Assembly (NCBI GenBank): GCA_025355595.1
Contig: JANXZI010000044.1
Coordinates: 1 to 39,878 of the forward strand
Source of the DNA: Spartobacteria bacterium
Lineage (GTDB): Bacteria > Verrucomicrobiota > Verrucomicrobiia > Chthoniobacterales > Chthoniobacteraceae
DNA length: 39,878 nucleotides
Direction of reading: 5' to 3'
Below the pieces are notes generated by a model. That model did no database searches. It saw only the letters and a list, made by a program, of their open reading frames with translations, and was not told the origin of the DNA. Positions 8,737-17,528 of the stretch are shown here, piece after piece (position 1 is the first letter of the stretch; each line of letters opens with the position of its first letter). Both the position numbers and the translations under genes were made by a program.

Positions 8737-9875
8737 GCGGGCTTTCCGTGCTCTCGTTTGGCTTCACGCGCGGCCTCTGGGACGGCGAAGGCGCGGAGGA
8801 TGTGCAGCGCATGATGGGCTACGCGCAGCATCTCGACGCCTACGTCGTGGTCACAAATTCCTACAGGCGCCACGGCCTGAAACCGCTCGCTCTTGCGGAA
8901 AATGTCGAGGCGATCCCGACCGATGCATTCGGCCCGCTCCACAGCATGTGGAGGATGCTGCGCATCGGCGTGAGCATTCTCCGGCGGAAAAAAATCACGC
9001 TCATCCAGGCGCAGGATCCGCTCGGCACCGGACTCGTCGCGGTCCTGCTTGGGAAAATTTTCCGCCTGCCCGTCAACATCTGCAGCTATGGCCCGAACGC
9101 CTACGATCCGCACTGGGTCGCGAGCCATTGGAAGCATCGCCTTCTCGCGCCGCTCTCCCGCTGGATCATGCGCCAGAGCCGTGGAATCCAAGTGGATGGC
9201 CAGCTCACCGCCAACCGTCTAATCAACGCCGGATACGGCCCGGACAAAGTCGCCGTGAAACCCGTCGTCCCCGCGAATCTCGACCGGTTCCTGCAAATTG
9301 ATCGCGCGCCGCGGAATCCTACCCAGCCCGTCCGCCTGCTCTACGTCGGCCGCTTTGCCGCGCAGAAAAATCTCGGGATGCTCATCGCCGTGGCCAAGCT
9401 GCTGCGCGCGCGCGGATGCACTTTCGAGATGTCACTCGTCGGCGATGGCCCGGAACTCGCCAGCCTCAAATCCGCCATCGAGCGCGACGGTCTGGAGCCG
9501 CTTGTGAAGTTCCGAGGTCAGATGCCGCGCGACCAGATCGCCGGAGCTTTCGCGGATGCGGACATCTTCGTGCTCACGTCGGATTACGAAGGCTACCCGC
9601 GCGTGCTCATGGAAGCCGCCGCGGCAGCCTTGCCGGCGGTGACCACGGCGGTGAGCGGCGCGGATGACGCCATCGCCGACGGCGTGTCCGGCCACATCGT
9701 CCCCATCGGTGACGCGGCAGCCGCGGCGGAAAGACTCGCCGCCTTAATCGAGTCCGCCGAGTTGCGCAATCGCATGGGAGTCGCCGCCCGCGCCCACATT
9801 CGCGGGCAGCTCGATCCCGCGGCCAACGCGCCGCGCCAAGTGGCCATCTGGCGTCGCGTCGCCGAGCCGCACTGA
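8733..9875 (+). CDS. GT4-family glycosyltransferase (EPS, 2nd)
   Basis: The product has 380 residues from the ATG at 8733. It has the GT-B architecture: an N-terminal domain with IQAQDPLGTGLVAV and a C-terminal donor domain with LLYVGRFAAQKNLGMLI, LVGDGPELASL and the EX7E motif EGYPRVLME. The N-terminus (LSFGFTRGLWDGEGAED) lacks the usual glycine-rich acceptor loop, so the acceptor side is atypical. Its position between two other GT4 genes makes it an EPS repeat-unit enzyme. Fifteen bases separate it from the next gene, one of the few non-overlapping joints in the operon. Confidence 0.85.
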   Translation: MSGLSVLSFGFTRGLWDGEGAEDVQRMMGYAQHLDAYVVVTNSYRRHGLKPLALAENVEAIPTDAFGPLHSMWRMLRIGVSILRRKKITLIQAQDPLGTGLVAVLLGKIFRLPVNICSYGPNAYDPHWVASHWKHRLLAPLSRWIMRQSRGIQVDGQLTANRLINAGYGPDKVAVKPVVPANLDRFLQIDRAPRNPTQPVRLLYVGRFAAQKNLGMLIAVAKLLRARGCTFEMSLVGDGPELASLKSAIERDGLEPLVKFRGQMPRDQIAGAFADADIFVLTSDYEGYPRVLMEAAAAALPAVTTAVSGADDAIADGVSGHIVPIGDAAAAAERLAALIESAELRNRMGVAARAHIRGQLDPAANAPRQVAIWRRVAEPH

Positions 9876-9890
9876 CCCGCAAAATTTCCC

Positions 9891-10991
9891 ATGCGCCTGC
9901 TCCTTTTCAATCTCGTCACCGATGTGAAGCACCCGATCCTCGGCTTCACCACGCAATGGATTCGCGCCCTCGCCGCGCGCGTCGAGAGCATCGACGTCAT
10001 CACCATGCAAGCCGGCGAGATCGCCGTGCCGGACAATGTGCGGGTCCATTCCGTCGGCAAGGAACGCGGCTACTCCGAGCCCCGCCGCGCGCTGGAATTT
10101 TACCGCCTGCTTTTCCGCATCCTCCGCGAGCGGCGCATCGATGGCTGCTTCTCGCACATGATCCACGTTTTCTCCGCGCTCGCTGGGCCGGTGCTGCGCG
10201 CACGCCGCATCCCGCTCGTGACGTGGTTTGCGCATCCCACCCTCTCGCGGTCGCTGAAGGTCGCGCACTTCTTTTCCAACCGCATGGTGACCAGCCTGCC
10301 GAACGCCTATCCGTATCACAAAAACAAGCTCGCCGTGATCGGCCAGGGGATCGACACCACGCTCTTCGCGCCCGCGGCGTCCGTGGCGGCGGACGACGGG
10401 ATGATCCTCTGCGTGGGCCGCATTTCGCCGGTGAAAAATCACGCCACCCTGCTGCGCGCGATGGCGCTGCTGCCCGCACGTATTCGCCTCGTGATTCTCG
10501 GCGCTGCGGCGAGCGCGGAAGACCAAGCGTGCGCAGCCGGGCTGCGCCAGCTCGCACCGGAACTCGGGCTGGAAGCGCGGGTCGTTTTTGCGCCGCCAGT
10601 GCCGCCCGACGAACTGCCGGCGCACTACGCCCGGTGCGCGGCGCATGTGAATCTCACGCCCGCTGGATTCGGCGACAAAGTCGCGTGGGAAGCGATGAGC
10701 TGCGGACGCCCGTGTCTCGTCGCAAACGAGGACTTCCGCGAGACGCTCGGCGAACAGCAGGACGCGCTTCTTTTCCGGGACGAAAACGATCTCGCCGCGA
10801 AGCTGTCCGCCCTGCTCGGCAAGACCGCTGCCGAGCGGGACGCCATCGGCCTTTATCTCCGGTCGCAGGTCGAGCGCCTGCACTCGCTGCCGCGCCTGGC
10901 GGAACGCATTTTGGAACAAATCGCTTTGGTGCGCGCCGGACGGACGCAAGCGCAGCCGGTCGCCAGGAGGGAGGGGGAACGGCCATGTTAA
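9891..10991 (+). CDS. GT4-like glycosyltransferase with altered EX7E motif (EPS, 3rd)
   Basis: The product has 366 residues. The donor half is recognisable from ILCVGRISPVKNHATLL and the block AGFGDKVAWEAMSCGRP. In the usual GT4 signature this block begins with Glu (EGFG...E); here the first acidic residue is Ala and one residue is inserted, so only the second Glu of EX7E remains. The enzyme may still be active, since the second Glu contacts the donor, but it is divergent. It overlaps the methyltransferase gene by 7 bases. Confidence 0.78.
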   Translation: MRLLLFNLVTDVKHPILGFTTQWIRALAARVESIDVITMQAGEIAVPDNVRVHSVGKERGYSEPRRALEFYRLLFRILRERRIDGCFSHMIHVFSALAGPVLRARRIPLVTWFAHPTLSRSLKVAHFFSNRMVTSLPNAYPYHKNKLAVIGQGIDTTLFAPAASVAADDGMILCVGRISPVKNHATLLRAMALLPARIRLVILGAAASAEDQACAAGLRQLAPELGLEARVVFAPPVPPDELPAHYARCAAHVNLTPAGFGDKVAWEAMSCGRPCLVANEDFRETLGEQQDALLFRDENDLAAKLSALLGKTAAERDAIGLYLRSQVERLHSLPRLAERILEQIALVRAGRTQAQPVARREGERPC

Positions 10992-11623
10992 GAGGCGGCA
11001 ATCCCGAAAAGCTTTTTGCCGAGGGTCTCGCTGAAACCGTCCGCGATGCGCAGGACATTCTCGATGTCGGCACATCGCAGCGCTACGCGAAGGAACTGCG
11101 TCCGTATGAAGGCTTGTTCAAGGGCAAGAATTACATGGCCGCAGGCTATCAGCCGAGTTCGGCCTACGGGGCCTACAACTGCGATTGCCATCAGGACGTT
11201 CAAAAGATGACGTTCGCGGACACCTCGTTCGACGCGGTTCTCTGCATCGAAGTGCTCGAACACGTGGCTGATCCCTTTGCCACCGCCCGGGAACTTTTGC
11301 GAGTCTTGCGGCCCGCTGGCCGACTGCTTCTGACCACGCCGTTTTTGTACGGCTATCATGGAAAGCAAGCGGATGCCCACTCTCCCAGCCACGAAAGTTA
11401 TCCGGATTATTGGCGGTTCACGCATCAGGGCCTGGAGCACCTTTTTTCTGGATTTCGGAATGTGCGGGTCAGTCCGCTGTACGGCCCTGTCGAATTTCGT
11501 CTGGACCAATTTCTGAGGGAACGCGTGATCGCATTTCCGCTGTTCCGCAAGCTGGTGGACTGGGTGGACCGTCCGAAGCGCGGACGCGCGACTTCGCGGC
11601 ATCTCCTGCTGGCCGTGAAGTAA
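10985..11623 (+). CDS. SAM-dependent class I methyltransferase (EPS)
   Basis: The product has 212 residues. The first ATG after the overlap with the upstream gene is at 10985; earlier sequence in this frame is a shadow of the glycosyltransferase. The Methyltransf_11-type core is clear: DILDVGTSQRY as an unusual motif I, then FADTSFDAVLCIEVLEHV and ELLRVLRPAGRLLLTTPF. The canonical glycine-rich motif (E/DxGxGxG) is not complete, and the loop is GTSQRY. The C-terminus (YPDYWRFTHQGLEHLF) is found in methyltransferases of polysaccharide loci. It probably O-methylates a sugar of the repeat unit or caps the chain. Confidence 0.78.
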   Translation: MLRGGNPEKLFAEGLAETVRDAQDILDVGTSQRYAKELRPYEGLFKGKNYMAAGYQPSSAYGAYNCDCHQDVQKMTFADTSFDAVLCIEVLEHVADPFATARELLRVLRPAGRLLLTTPFLYGYHGKQADAHSPSHESYPDYWRFTHQGLEHLFSGFRNVRVSPLYGPVEFRLDQFLRERVIAFPLFRKLVDWVDRPKRGRATSRHLLLAVK

Positions 11624-11630
11624 CACGAGA

Positions 11631-13151
11631 ATGATTGCCTCCCAAAAAATCATCTCCGCGCTGCACGCGAATTGGTGGCTGAATCTCGCCGGCCTGCTGT
11701 TTTCTTTCGGTGCTTCCGTCGTGCTCGTGCGCGCGATGCCGGCCGGACTTTTCGCCGAATATGGCGCGGTCATCGCGATGATCGGACTCGCGACCCTCGT
11801 CTTCGAGGTCGGGGCGAACAGCGGGCTCACGCGCTATTTGAAAGAAGCGGGCGACCAGCACGCGCGCGGCACTTTCTACGTCCGGATGCAGCGCCGACGC
11901 TGGCTGGCAGCGCTCGCGTGCGGCGTGGCGCTCGCCGCTTTCGGGCCGATGTATGCGCGCTCCACGCAGTTCGCGAACCTCGCGGCGGAGCCGTGGCTCT
12001 TCGCACTCATCGCCGCAATCGTCGCCGCGACTCTCACGCGGCTGCTCGCCCATTACGGACTGCTCGCACTTTTCGAGACGAAGGTCGCGCTGCTTCTTCA
12101 GCAGGGATTTCTCGTCGGGCGCTCCGTGATTCTCGCGCTGATCGCCCTCGCTGGCGGCGGACTTTTTGCCCTCGTCGGCGCAATGGTCGCGATCGGCTGC
12201 ATCGAAGCGCTGATCGTCCACCACCGGCTCTGGAAGCTGATCGGCGCAGAGCGTGCGCCGGTGCCCGCGGCCTTCGTCAATCGCGCGCAGAAGTTTGGCC
12301 TGCTCACCATTTTCGACAAGGCGTGCGCGATGCTCGGCAGCGGTTCGGTGCTGCTCCTCGTGCTCGCGCCGAATCATACCGCGACGACCATCGCCTTCCT
12401 CGCCCTCGCGGTCGATCTCGTCGGAAAACTCGTGGGCCTCACGGTCATGCCGATGGGCAATCTCGTCGCGCCGTATCTCAGCCACACGGGCGATGATCCC
12501 GCCGCGCAGGGTCTCGCGGTCGCGCGCGTCGTGAAGCTTTCCAGCCTGCTCTACAGCCTCAGCGTCGGCGCGGGTTTGCTCGTGCTGCCACCGTTCATCA
12601 CCGCGGTGTATGGCGCGCGCTACAGCGGCTCGATTCCGCTCGCGCTCGTGCTGCTCGTGCCGACGGCATTTGAAAACTGGATCCGCGGCTCCTGCTCGCC
12701 CGCGCTCCTGCGCAACGGCCGCTATCGCGCCCTCGCGAAAGTGAACATCGCGCAGGCCGTCGTCACCCTCGCCGCGCTCGCGCTGGTCTGGCGTCAGCCG
12801 GTGGAAATGGTTCTCGCGGTCGTCGGCGGAGCGCGGTGCTGCGTCGCGGCCTTCAATCTCGTCCTGCTCCGCGAACTCCTTCCCGCGCGCACCTACCGCG
12901 TGCCGGCGCTCAGTGCGGCGATCAGCCTGCTGAGTTGCGCCGCAGCTTTTGCGTGGAGTTCGCTGCTGCCTCTGCCGCCGCTGGCGCGGGCCGTCGCCGC
13001 GATGCTGTCGTTCGGTCTTCTTTTTTACATCGGGGTCCGCTGCCTCGTTTTCCGCGACGCAGACACGCTGCACCTCGCGCGCCGGATCGTCGGCACGCGC
13101 CTCGGATTTCTCCACCGGCTCCTCCCCGCGCCACCGCAGCCGAATACATGA
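11631..13151 (+). CDS. Wzx-type polysaccharide flippase
   Basis: The protein has 506 residues and is almost wholly hydrophobic, with about 12-14 predicted transmembrane segments beginning at WWLNLAGLLFSFGASVVLV. It has the MOP/Wzx pattern: an N-terminal ASVVLVRAMPAGLFAEYGAV, the middle block MPMGNLVAPYLSHTGDDP, and repeated long helices. Wzx flips undecaprenyl-linked repeat units across the inner membrane. It sits directly before the polymerase and shares ATGA with it (13148-13151). Identity rests on topology and context, because Wzx sequences diverge widely. Confidence 0.82.
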   Translation: MIASQKIISALHANWWLNLAGLLFSFGASVVLVRAMPAGLFAEYGAVIAMIGLATLVFEVGANSGLTRYLKEAGDQHARGTFYVRMQRRRWLAALACGVALAAFGPMYARSTQFANLAAEPWLFALIAAIVAATLTRLLAHYGLLALFETKVALLLQQGFLVGRSVILALIALAGGGLFALVGAMVAIGCIEALIVHHRLWKLIGAERAPVPAAFVNRAQKFGLLTIFDKACAMLGSGSVLLLVLAPNHTATTIAFLALAVDLVGKLVGLTVMPMGNLVAPYLSHTGDDPAAQGLAVARVVKLSSLLYSLSVGAGLLVLPPFITAVYGARYSGSIPLALVLLVPTAFENWIRGSCSPALLRNGRYRALAKVNIAQAVVTLAALALVWRQPVEMVLAVVGGARCCVAAFNLVLLRELLPARTYRVPALSAAISLLSCAAAFAWSSLLPLPPLARAVAAMLSFGLLFYIGVRCLVFRDADTLHLARRIVGTRLGFLHRLLPAPPQPNT

Positions 13152-14506
13152 TCGCGCTTCTGCTCATCGTCGTGGCGCTCTGCGCTTTGCTGCCCAGCCC
13201 GTACGTCGTGGCGGCGCTTCCGGCGATTTGGACTGCGCAAAACGCGCTCCTCGGCGAAGACGCGGTGCTCGTCAGTGCCGGCTCAGCGCATCTTGCGCTC
13301 GTTGACTTCGTCCTCCTGATCCTGCTCGTGAAGCTGATCGCCACGGTCATCGCGACGAAGGAACTGCCAGTCCATAAGCCGCTCTACCTCGCGCTCGCGG
13401 CGTATGTCGGCGTGCACCTTATCGCCTCCATCGCCGCGGGTGCGAAGTTTGGCGGCGGCCATTTGACCCAGTGCCTGACCTCGCTCGCGCGTTTCGTTTC
13501 AGCAGTCGTCGTCGTGCCGATCATGGCGACAGCGGTGACGAGCGTGCCGCAGGCGAAGCGTTGCATCGCGATCCTCCTCGCCACGCTCGCGGCGCTCGCA
13601 GCCATCCAGTTTATCAATTTTTTCGGCGCGAGCCACGGCATCGTCATCGGTGAAGTGCAGGGCGCGGAACGCGGCGAAGTCCGCTACTTCGGCCCGCTCG
13701 GCGATTCGGTCGGCGTGGTCCTGTTGCTCGGCTACGTGGCCTCGCTCTGTTTCGCCAGCATCGCGGGAATCGTCGCCTTTCTCGGAGGCATCGTCGTCAC
13801 CGCGGGGCTTGGCGCGATAATTGCATCTGCGGTGGCCACCTTGATCTTCCTGCCTTGCGCCGCCAAAATCGCAGCCGCCCGCGTCTTCGCGCGGCGCACC
13901 GTCTGGCTGCTTCCGTTGCTCGGATTCGCCGTGATCGTCCTCGCGTTTGGCCCGGCGCTGCCGCTCGCGAAAACGCTGCTCGACCGCTTCGGCCGGGGCG
14001 ATGTCTCGAGCAGCGCCGGCCAGCGGGGCGCGTCCGCGAAACTCGCGGTGGTGATGGCCCTCGACAACCCGCTGCTCGGGGTCGGCTACATGGGCTACTC
14101 GGCCTCGCTCGAACGCTACGGCGGCGACCGCTTTTTCAACCTGAGCCATCCCGACGGCGCGACGGCCAATGCGAATAATCAATTTCTCCAGTCGCTCGCG
14201 GATGGCGGCCTCGCGGGGGTCATTGCCTTTGGCGCGCTGGTGATCTGCGCCGCACGGCTCCTGCTCACCGTGGCCCGACGCAGTGGCGACCCGTTCCTTC
14301 GCACGTTCCATCTCGCCGCGTTCATCTGGCTGCTCGCGCAGGTTTTTGGAAACCTCGCCGCGGTGTGGCTCGTGCCGTCGGCCTACGTCGGGCGGCTGCT
14401 CTGGATTCTTCTCGGCATCGCCGTCGCGCTCGAACGGCTGCTGCCCGCGACCGTCTCACAAAAATCACCGCTCGCCCGCGCGCCCTCGACTCTCATTCCC
14501 GTATGA
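13148..14506 (+). CDS. Wzy-type O-antigen/EPS polymerase (O-antigen ligase family)
   Basis: The protein has 452 residues and about 11-12 transmembrane helices. Between hydrophobic stretches lies a periplasmic segment rich in polar residues (RFGRGDVSSSAGQRGASAKL to HPDGATANANNQFLQ). The pattern NPLLGVGYMGY ... HPDGATANANNQFLQSLADGG resembles the Wzy_C / O-antigen ligase signature (NxxLGxGxG ... HxxxNxFLxxLxExG), with an Asn-rich form of the usual His-x-x-x-Asn. It should polymerise the flipped repeat units in the periplasm. ATGA couples it to both neighbours. Confidence 0.82.
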   Translation: MIALLLIVVALCALLPSPYVVAALPAIWTAQNALLGEDAVLVSAGSAHLALVDFVLLILLVKLIATVIATKELPVHKPLYLALAAYVGVHLIASIAAGAKFGGGHLTQCLTSLARFVSAVVVVPIMATAVTSVPQAKRCIAILLATLAALAAIQFINFFGASHGIVIGEVQGAERGEVRYFGPLGDSVGVVLLLGYVASLCFASIAGIVAFLGGIVVTAGLGAIIASAVATLIFLPCAAKIAAARVFARRTVWLLPLLGFAVIVLAFGPALPLAKTLLDRFGRGDVSSSAGQRGASAKLAVVMALDNPLLGVGYMGYSASLERYGGDRFFNLSHPDGATANANNQFLQSLADGGLAGVIAFGALVICAARLLLTVARRSGDPFLRTFHLAAFIWLLAQVFGNLAAVWLVPSAYVGRLLWILLGIAVALERLLPATVSQKSPLARAPSTLIPV

Positions 14507-15657
14507 AAGTCCTCCACGTCATCACTGGCATTGACCGCGGCGGCGCGGAAAATCATCTGCTCGATTTGGTGAGCCATCAGCGTGCTTCGGGCATGGAGGT
14601 CGTCGTCGCGTATCTGCGCGGGAAAGGATACTGGGCGGCCACGCTTCGGGAACTCGGCGTAGCCGTGCATGACCTCGGCCTGAAGTTTTACGGCGATTTG
14701 CGGCCGCTGGCGAAACTGCGGCGGATCATCAAAGGCGCGGAGTTCGATCTTATTCACGCGCACCTGCCTCCCGCGGAACTTTATTCGCGCCTGGCACTGC
14801 TGGGCCTTGGCGTGCCGCTCGTCATTTCCAAGCACAACGAAGAACGTTTTTACGACGGCCCGGCGCAAAAGGTCGTCGGTCGTTGGGTGGGAAAAAGAGC
14901 ACGGTGCGTCATCGCGATTTCCGATGCCGTGAAGCGCTTCATGAGCGGTGCCGGGCTCGGTCTCGACCCGCGGAAATTTGAAACCATCCATTACGGAATT
15001 GACGCCGCGCCTTTTGCAAAAGTCCCGCGCGACGAGGTGGCGGCGCTCCGCGACGAATGGCGGATTCCGGCAGGCGCGCTCGTCGTCGGCTTCGTGGGCC
15101 GGCTGGTGGCGCAAAAGGACATCGGCACGCTGCTCCGCGGCTTTGCCAAGTTCTCCGCCTCCGACGAAAATGCGCGATTGGTCATCGTCGGGGAAGGGGC
15201 GCTGGAAGCATCCCTCCGTCAGCTTGCCGAGGAACTGGGCATGGCCGGCCGGATCGTCTGGGCCGGATTTCGCAGCGACATCCATCGCGTGATGAGCGCG
15301 TTCGACATCTTCGCGCTCACTTCGACCTACGAAGGCCTCGGTCTCGTTCTGCTCGAAGCGATGGCCTCGCAGCGGCCCGTCGTCGCGACCCGCGTGGGAG
15401 CGATTCCCGAAGTGGTGATCGACGGGAGAACCGGCGTGCTCGTCGGTTCCGGAAACCCGGACGAACTCGCGGCGGCATTGCAAAAACTGCACGACGAGGC
15501 GTTGCGCACGCAGCTCGGAACAGCCGGACGGCAGCGAGTCCTGCAAGAATTCACGCTCACAAAAATGTGCGGGCAGACCGACCGCGTCTATGCGCAGAGC
15601 GCGCGGCGCGGAAAAACTCCGGAGGCGATCCCATGTGCGGAATCTACGGCCAACTAA
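14503..15657 (+). CDS. GT4-family glycosyltransferase (EPS, 4th)
   Basis: The product has 384 residues from the ATG at 14503. The start MKVLHVITGIDRGGAENHLL is the textbook acceptor loop of GT4 enzymes in polysaccharide loci. The donor half has FVGRLVAQKDIGTLLRGF, IVGEGALEASL and EX7E as EGLGLVLLE. Sugar specificity is unknown. Its last 25 bases overlap the AsnB gene, a longer overlap than the four-base ones seen elsewhere in the operon. Confidence 0.88.
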   Translation: MKVLHVITGIDRGGAENHLLDLVSHQRASGMEVVVAYLRGKGYWAATLRELGVAVHDLGLKFYGDLRPLAKLRRIIKGAEFDLIHAHLPPAELYSRLALLGLGVPLVISKHNEERFYDGPAQKVVGRWVGKRARCVIAISDAVKRFMSGAGLGLDPRKFETIHYGIDAAPFAKVPRDEVAALRDEWRIPAGALVVGFVGRLVAQKDIGTLLRGFAKFSASDENARLVIVGEGALEASLRQLAEELGMAGRIVWAGFRSDIHRVMSAFDIFALTSTYEGLGLVLLEAMASQRPVVATRVGAIPEVVIDGRTGVLVGSGNPDELAAALQKLHDEALRTQLGTAGRQRVLQEFTLTKMCGQTDRVYAQSARRGKTPEAIPCAESTAN

Positions 15658-17528
15658 GCCGCTCCGGCATCGATCCCGTGCAGGGTGAGACGGCCACGAA
15701 CCGCCTCTTTCATCGCGGCCCCGATGAATGCGGCACCTGGCACGGCGACGGGATTTTTCTCGGGATGCGCCGGCTGAGCATCATAGACCTCGCGGGCGGG
15801 CAGCAGCCGATCTGGAACGAAGACCGGACGTGCTGCATCGTCTTCAACGGCGAACTCTACAACTTCCGCGATCTCCGTCCGGAATTGGAAGCGAAGGGGC
15901 ACGTCTTCCGCACGCGCAGCGACACGGAGGTCATCCTGCACGCGTACGAGGAATGGGGCACGGATTGCCTGAAGCGCTTCAACGGCATGTTTGGCATCGC
16001 GATCTGGGATGCACCTCGCCAGCGGCTCTTCCTCGCGCGTGACCGCATCGGCGAGAAGCCGCTCTATTACTATCACGACGGCGAGCGGCTCATCTTTTCC
16101 TCCGAGATCAAGGCGATCATGTCCGACCCGTCGGTGCCGCGGGAAATCAATCCGCGCGGGCTCTCGAACTTCCTCGCCTTCGGCCACGCCGTCGCGCCGG
16201 AGACGATGTATCGCCATGTCTCGAAGCTGCTGCCCGGCCACTTCCTCCTCGCGGAAAAGGGCGGCATCCGCATCGCCGAGTATTGGGATGTCGGTCACGA
16301 GCCGCAGTTGGCGGCGGGCGAGACGCTCGGTGAAAAGGAACTCGCCGAACGCGTGCGGGCGCTCCTCGACGACTCAGTGCAGCGGCGCATGATCGCCGAC
16401 GTGCCGGTCGGCGCGTTCCTCAGCGGCGGCGTGGATTCGAGCGCGATCGTGGCGCTGATGAAACGACACGCGACCGGGCCCGTGAAAACCTTCTCGCTCG
16501 GGTTCACCATCGGCGGCGCCTACAACGAACTCTCCGACGCGCGCTCCGTCGCCGAGCACCTCGGCACGGAGCACCACGAGTTGCGCGTCGAAAGCGCCGA
16601 TCTGGTCGAGACGCTGCAGACGCTCGTCTATCAGTACGACGAGCCGTTCGGCGACCCCGCCTGCTTCCCGCTTTACCTGCTCAGCCGATTCGCCCGCGAG
16701 CACGTGAAAGTGGTGCTCGCCGGCGATGGCGGCGACGAACTTTTCGGCGGCTACCGGCGTTACGCGGCAGACCGTTTCGCGGGGCTCTACCAAAAGCTGC
16801 CGTCCCTGCTGACGAAAAATTTTCTCCCCGCGCTCGCGGCTCGGCTGCCGCGGTTCCGCCGCATCAAGCGCACGCTCCAGACGCTGCATATCGCGGATCC
16901 TGCGGCGCGCTACGCATCATGGCTGCGCGTATTCACGCCGGCGATGCAGGCCGAGCTGCTCGGCCACGGACCTCTCGCGGAAACAACCGGCTACGATCCG
17001 GCGTGGCCTTATCCGCAGTACTACCACCGGCTCAATGGCGCGACGCAATCGGATCATCTGAACCGGCTGATGTATGTGGATGTGAAGACGTGGCTCCCCG
17101 ATGCGTACATGGAAAAAGCGGACAAGGCCACGATGGCTTGCAGCCTGGAAGCGCGCTTGCCGCTGCTCGATCACCGGCTCGTCGAGCTGGCGTTTCAGAT
17201 TCCCGGCCGGTTCAAAATCCGCGGGAGCGCGATGAAGATGATCCTCAAGAACGCCGTGCGCGATCTCGTGCCCGCCGCCGTGCTCACCCGGCCGAAGCAT
17301 GGATTCGCCGTGCCGCTCGATCCGTGGTTCCGCGGGCCGCTGAAGGATTTCACTTTCGAAATCCTGCTCGACGACCGGACGCGCCGTCGCGGCTACTTCG
17401 ACAGCGCGTTCGTCGAACGCCTCTGGCGCGAACACCAGGAGGGCCGCCACGTCTGGGACTCGCATCTCTGGCTGCTGCTCAACTTCGAACTCTGGCACCG
17501 CACCTACCTCGACGGAGTGCCCGTATGA
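15633..17528 (+). CDS. asnB: Asparagine synthase-type glutamine amidotransferase (AsnB family)
   Basis: The 631-residue protein begins MCGIYG, so Cys2 is the N-terminal nucleophile of the class II glutaminase domain (about 1-205). The glutaminase pocket is visible as LFHRGPDECG and FNGELYN. The synthase domain follows, with the ATP-pyrophosphatase loop SGGVDSS (264-270) and the later block DGGDELFGGYRRY. Such AsnB homologues are standard in EPS and PEP-CTERM/exosortase-type loci, where they may amidate a uronic-acid sugar instead of making free asparagine. No exosortase gene is in the window. The true start is fixed because Cys must follow the initiator Met. Confidence 0.92.
   Translation: MCGIYGQLSRSGIDPVQGETATNRLFHRGPDECGTWHGDGIFLGMRRLSIIDLAGGQQPIWNEDRTCCIVFNGELYNFRDLRPELEAKGHVFRTRSDTEVILHAYEEWGTDCLKRFNGMFGIAIWDAPRQRLFLARDRIGEKPLYYYHDGERLIFSSEIKAIMSDPSVPREINPRGLSNFLAFGHAVAPETMYRHVSKLLPGHFLLAEKGGIRIAEYWDVGHEPQLAAGETLGEKELAERVRALLDDSVQRRMIADVPVGAFLSGGVDSSAIVALMKRHATGPVKTFSLGFTIGGAYNELSDARSVAEHLGTEHHELRVESADLVETLQTLVYQYDEPFGDPACFPLYLLSRFAREHVKVVLAGDGGDELFGGYRRYAADRFAGLYQKLPSLLTKNFLPALAARLPRFRRIKRTLQTLHIADPAARYASWLRVFTPAMQAELLGHGPLAETTGYDPAWPYPQYYHRLNGATQSDHLNRLMYVDVKTWLPDAYMEKADKATMACSLEARLPLLDHRLVELAFQIPGRFKIRGSAMKMILKNAVRDLVPAAVLTRPKHGFAVPLDPWFRGPLKDFTFEILLDDRTRRRGYFDSAFVERLWREHQEGRHVWDSHLWLLLNFELWHRTYLDGVPV

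Noticed and set aside
9956..10984. Long N-terminal extension of the methyltransferase frame
   Set aside because: It lies in another frame across the whole GT4 gene and is rich in Arg/Ala, typical of a GC-rich shadow; the real start is at 10985.
11469..13115. 548-codon minus-strand open frame opposite the wzx gene
   Set aside because: Extremely charged, Arg/Glu-rich translation typical of antisense to a hydrophobic membrane protein; the plus-strand flippase is clearly real.
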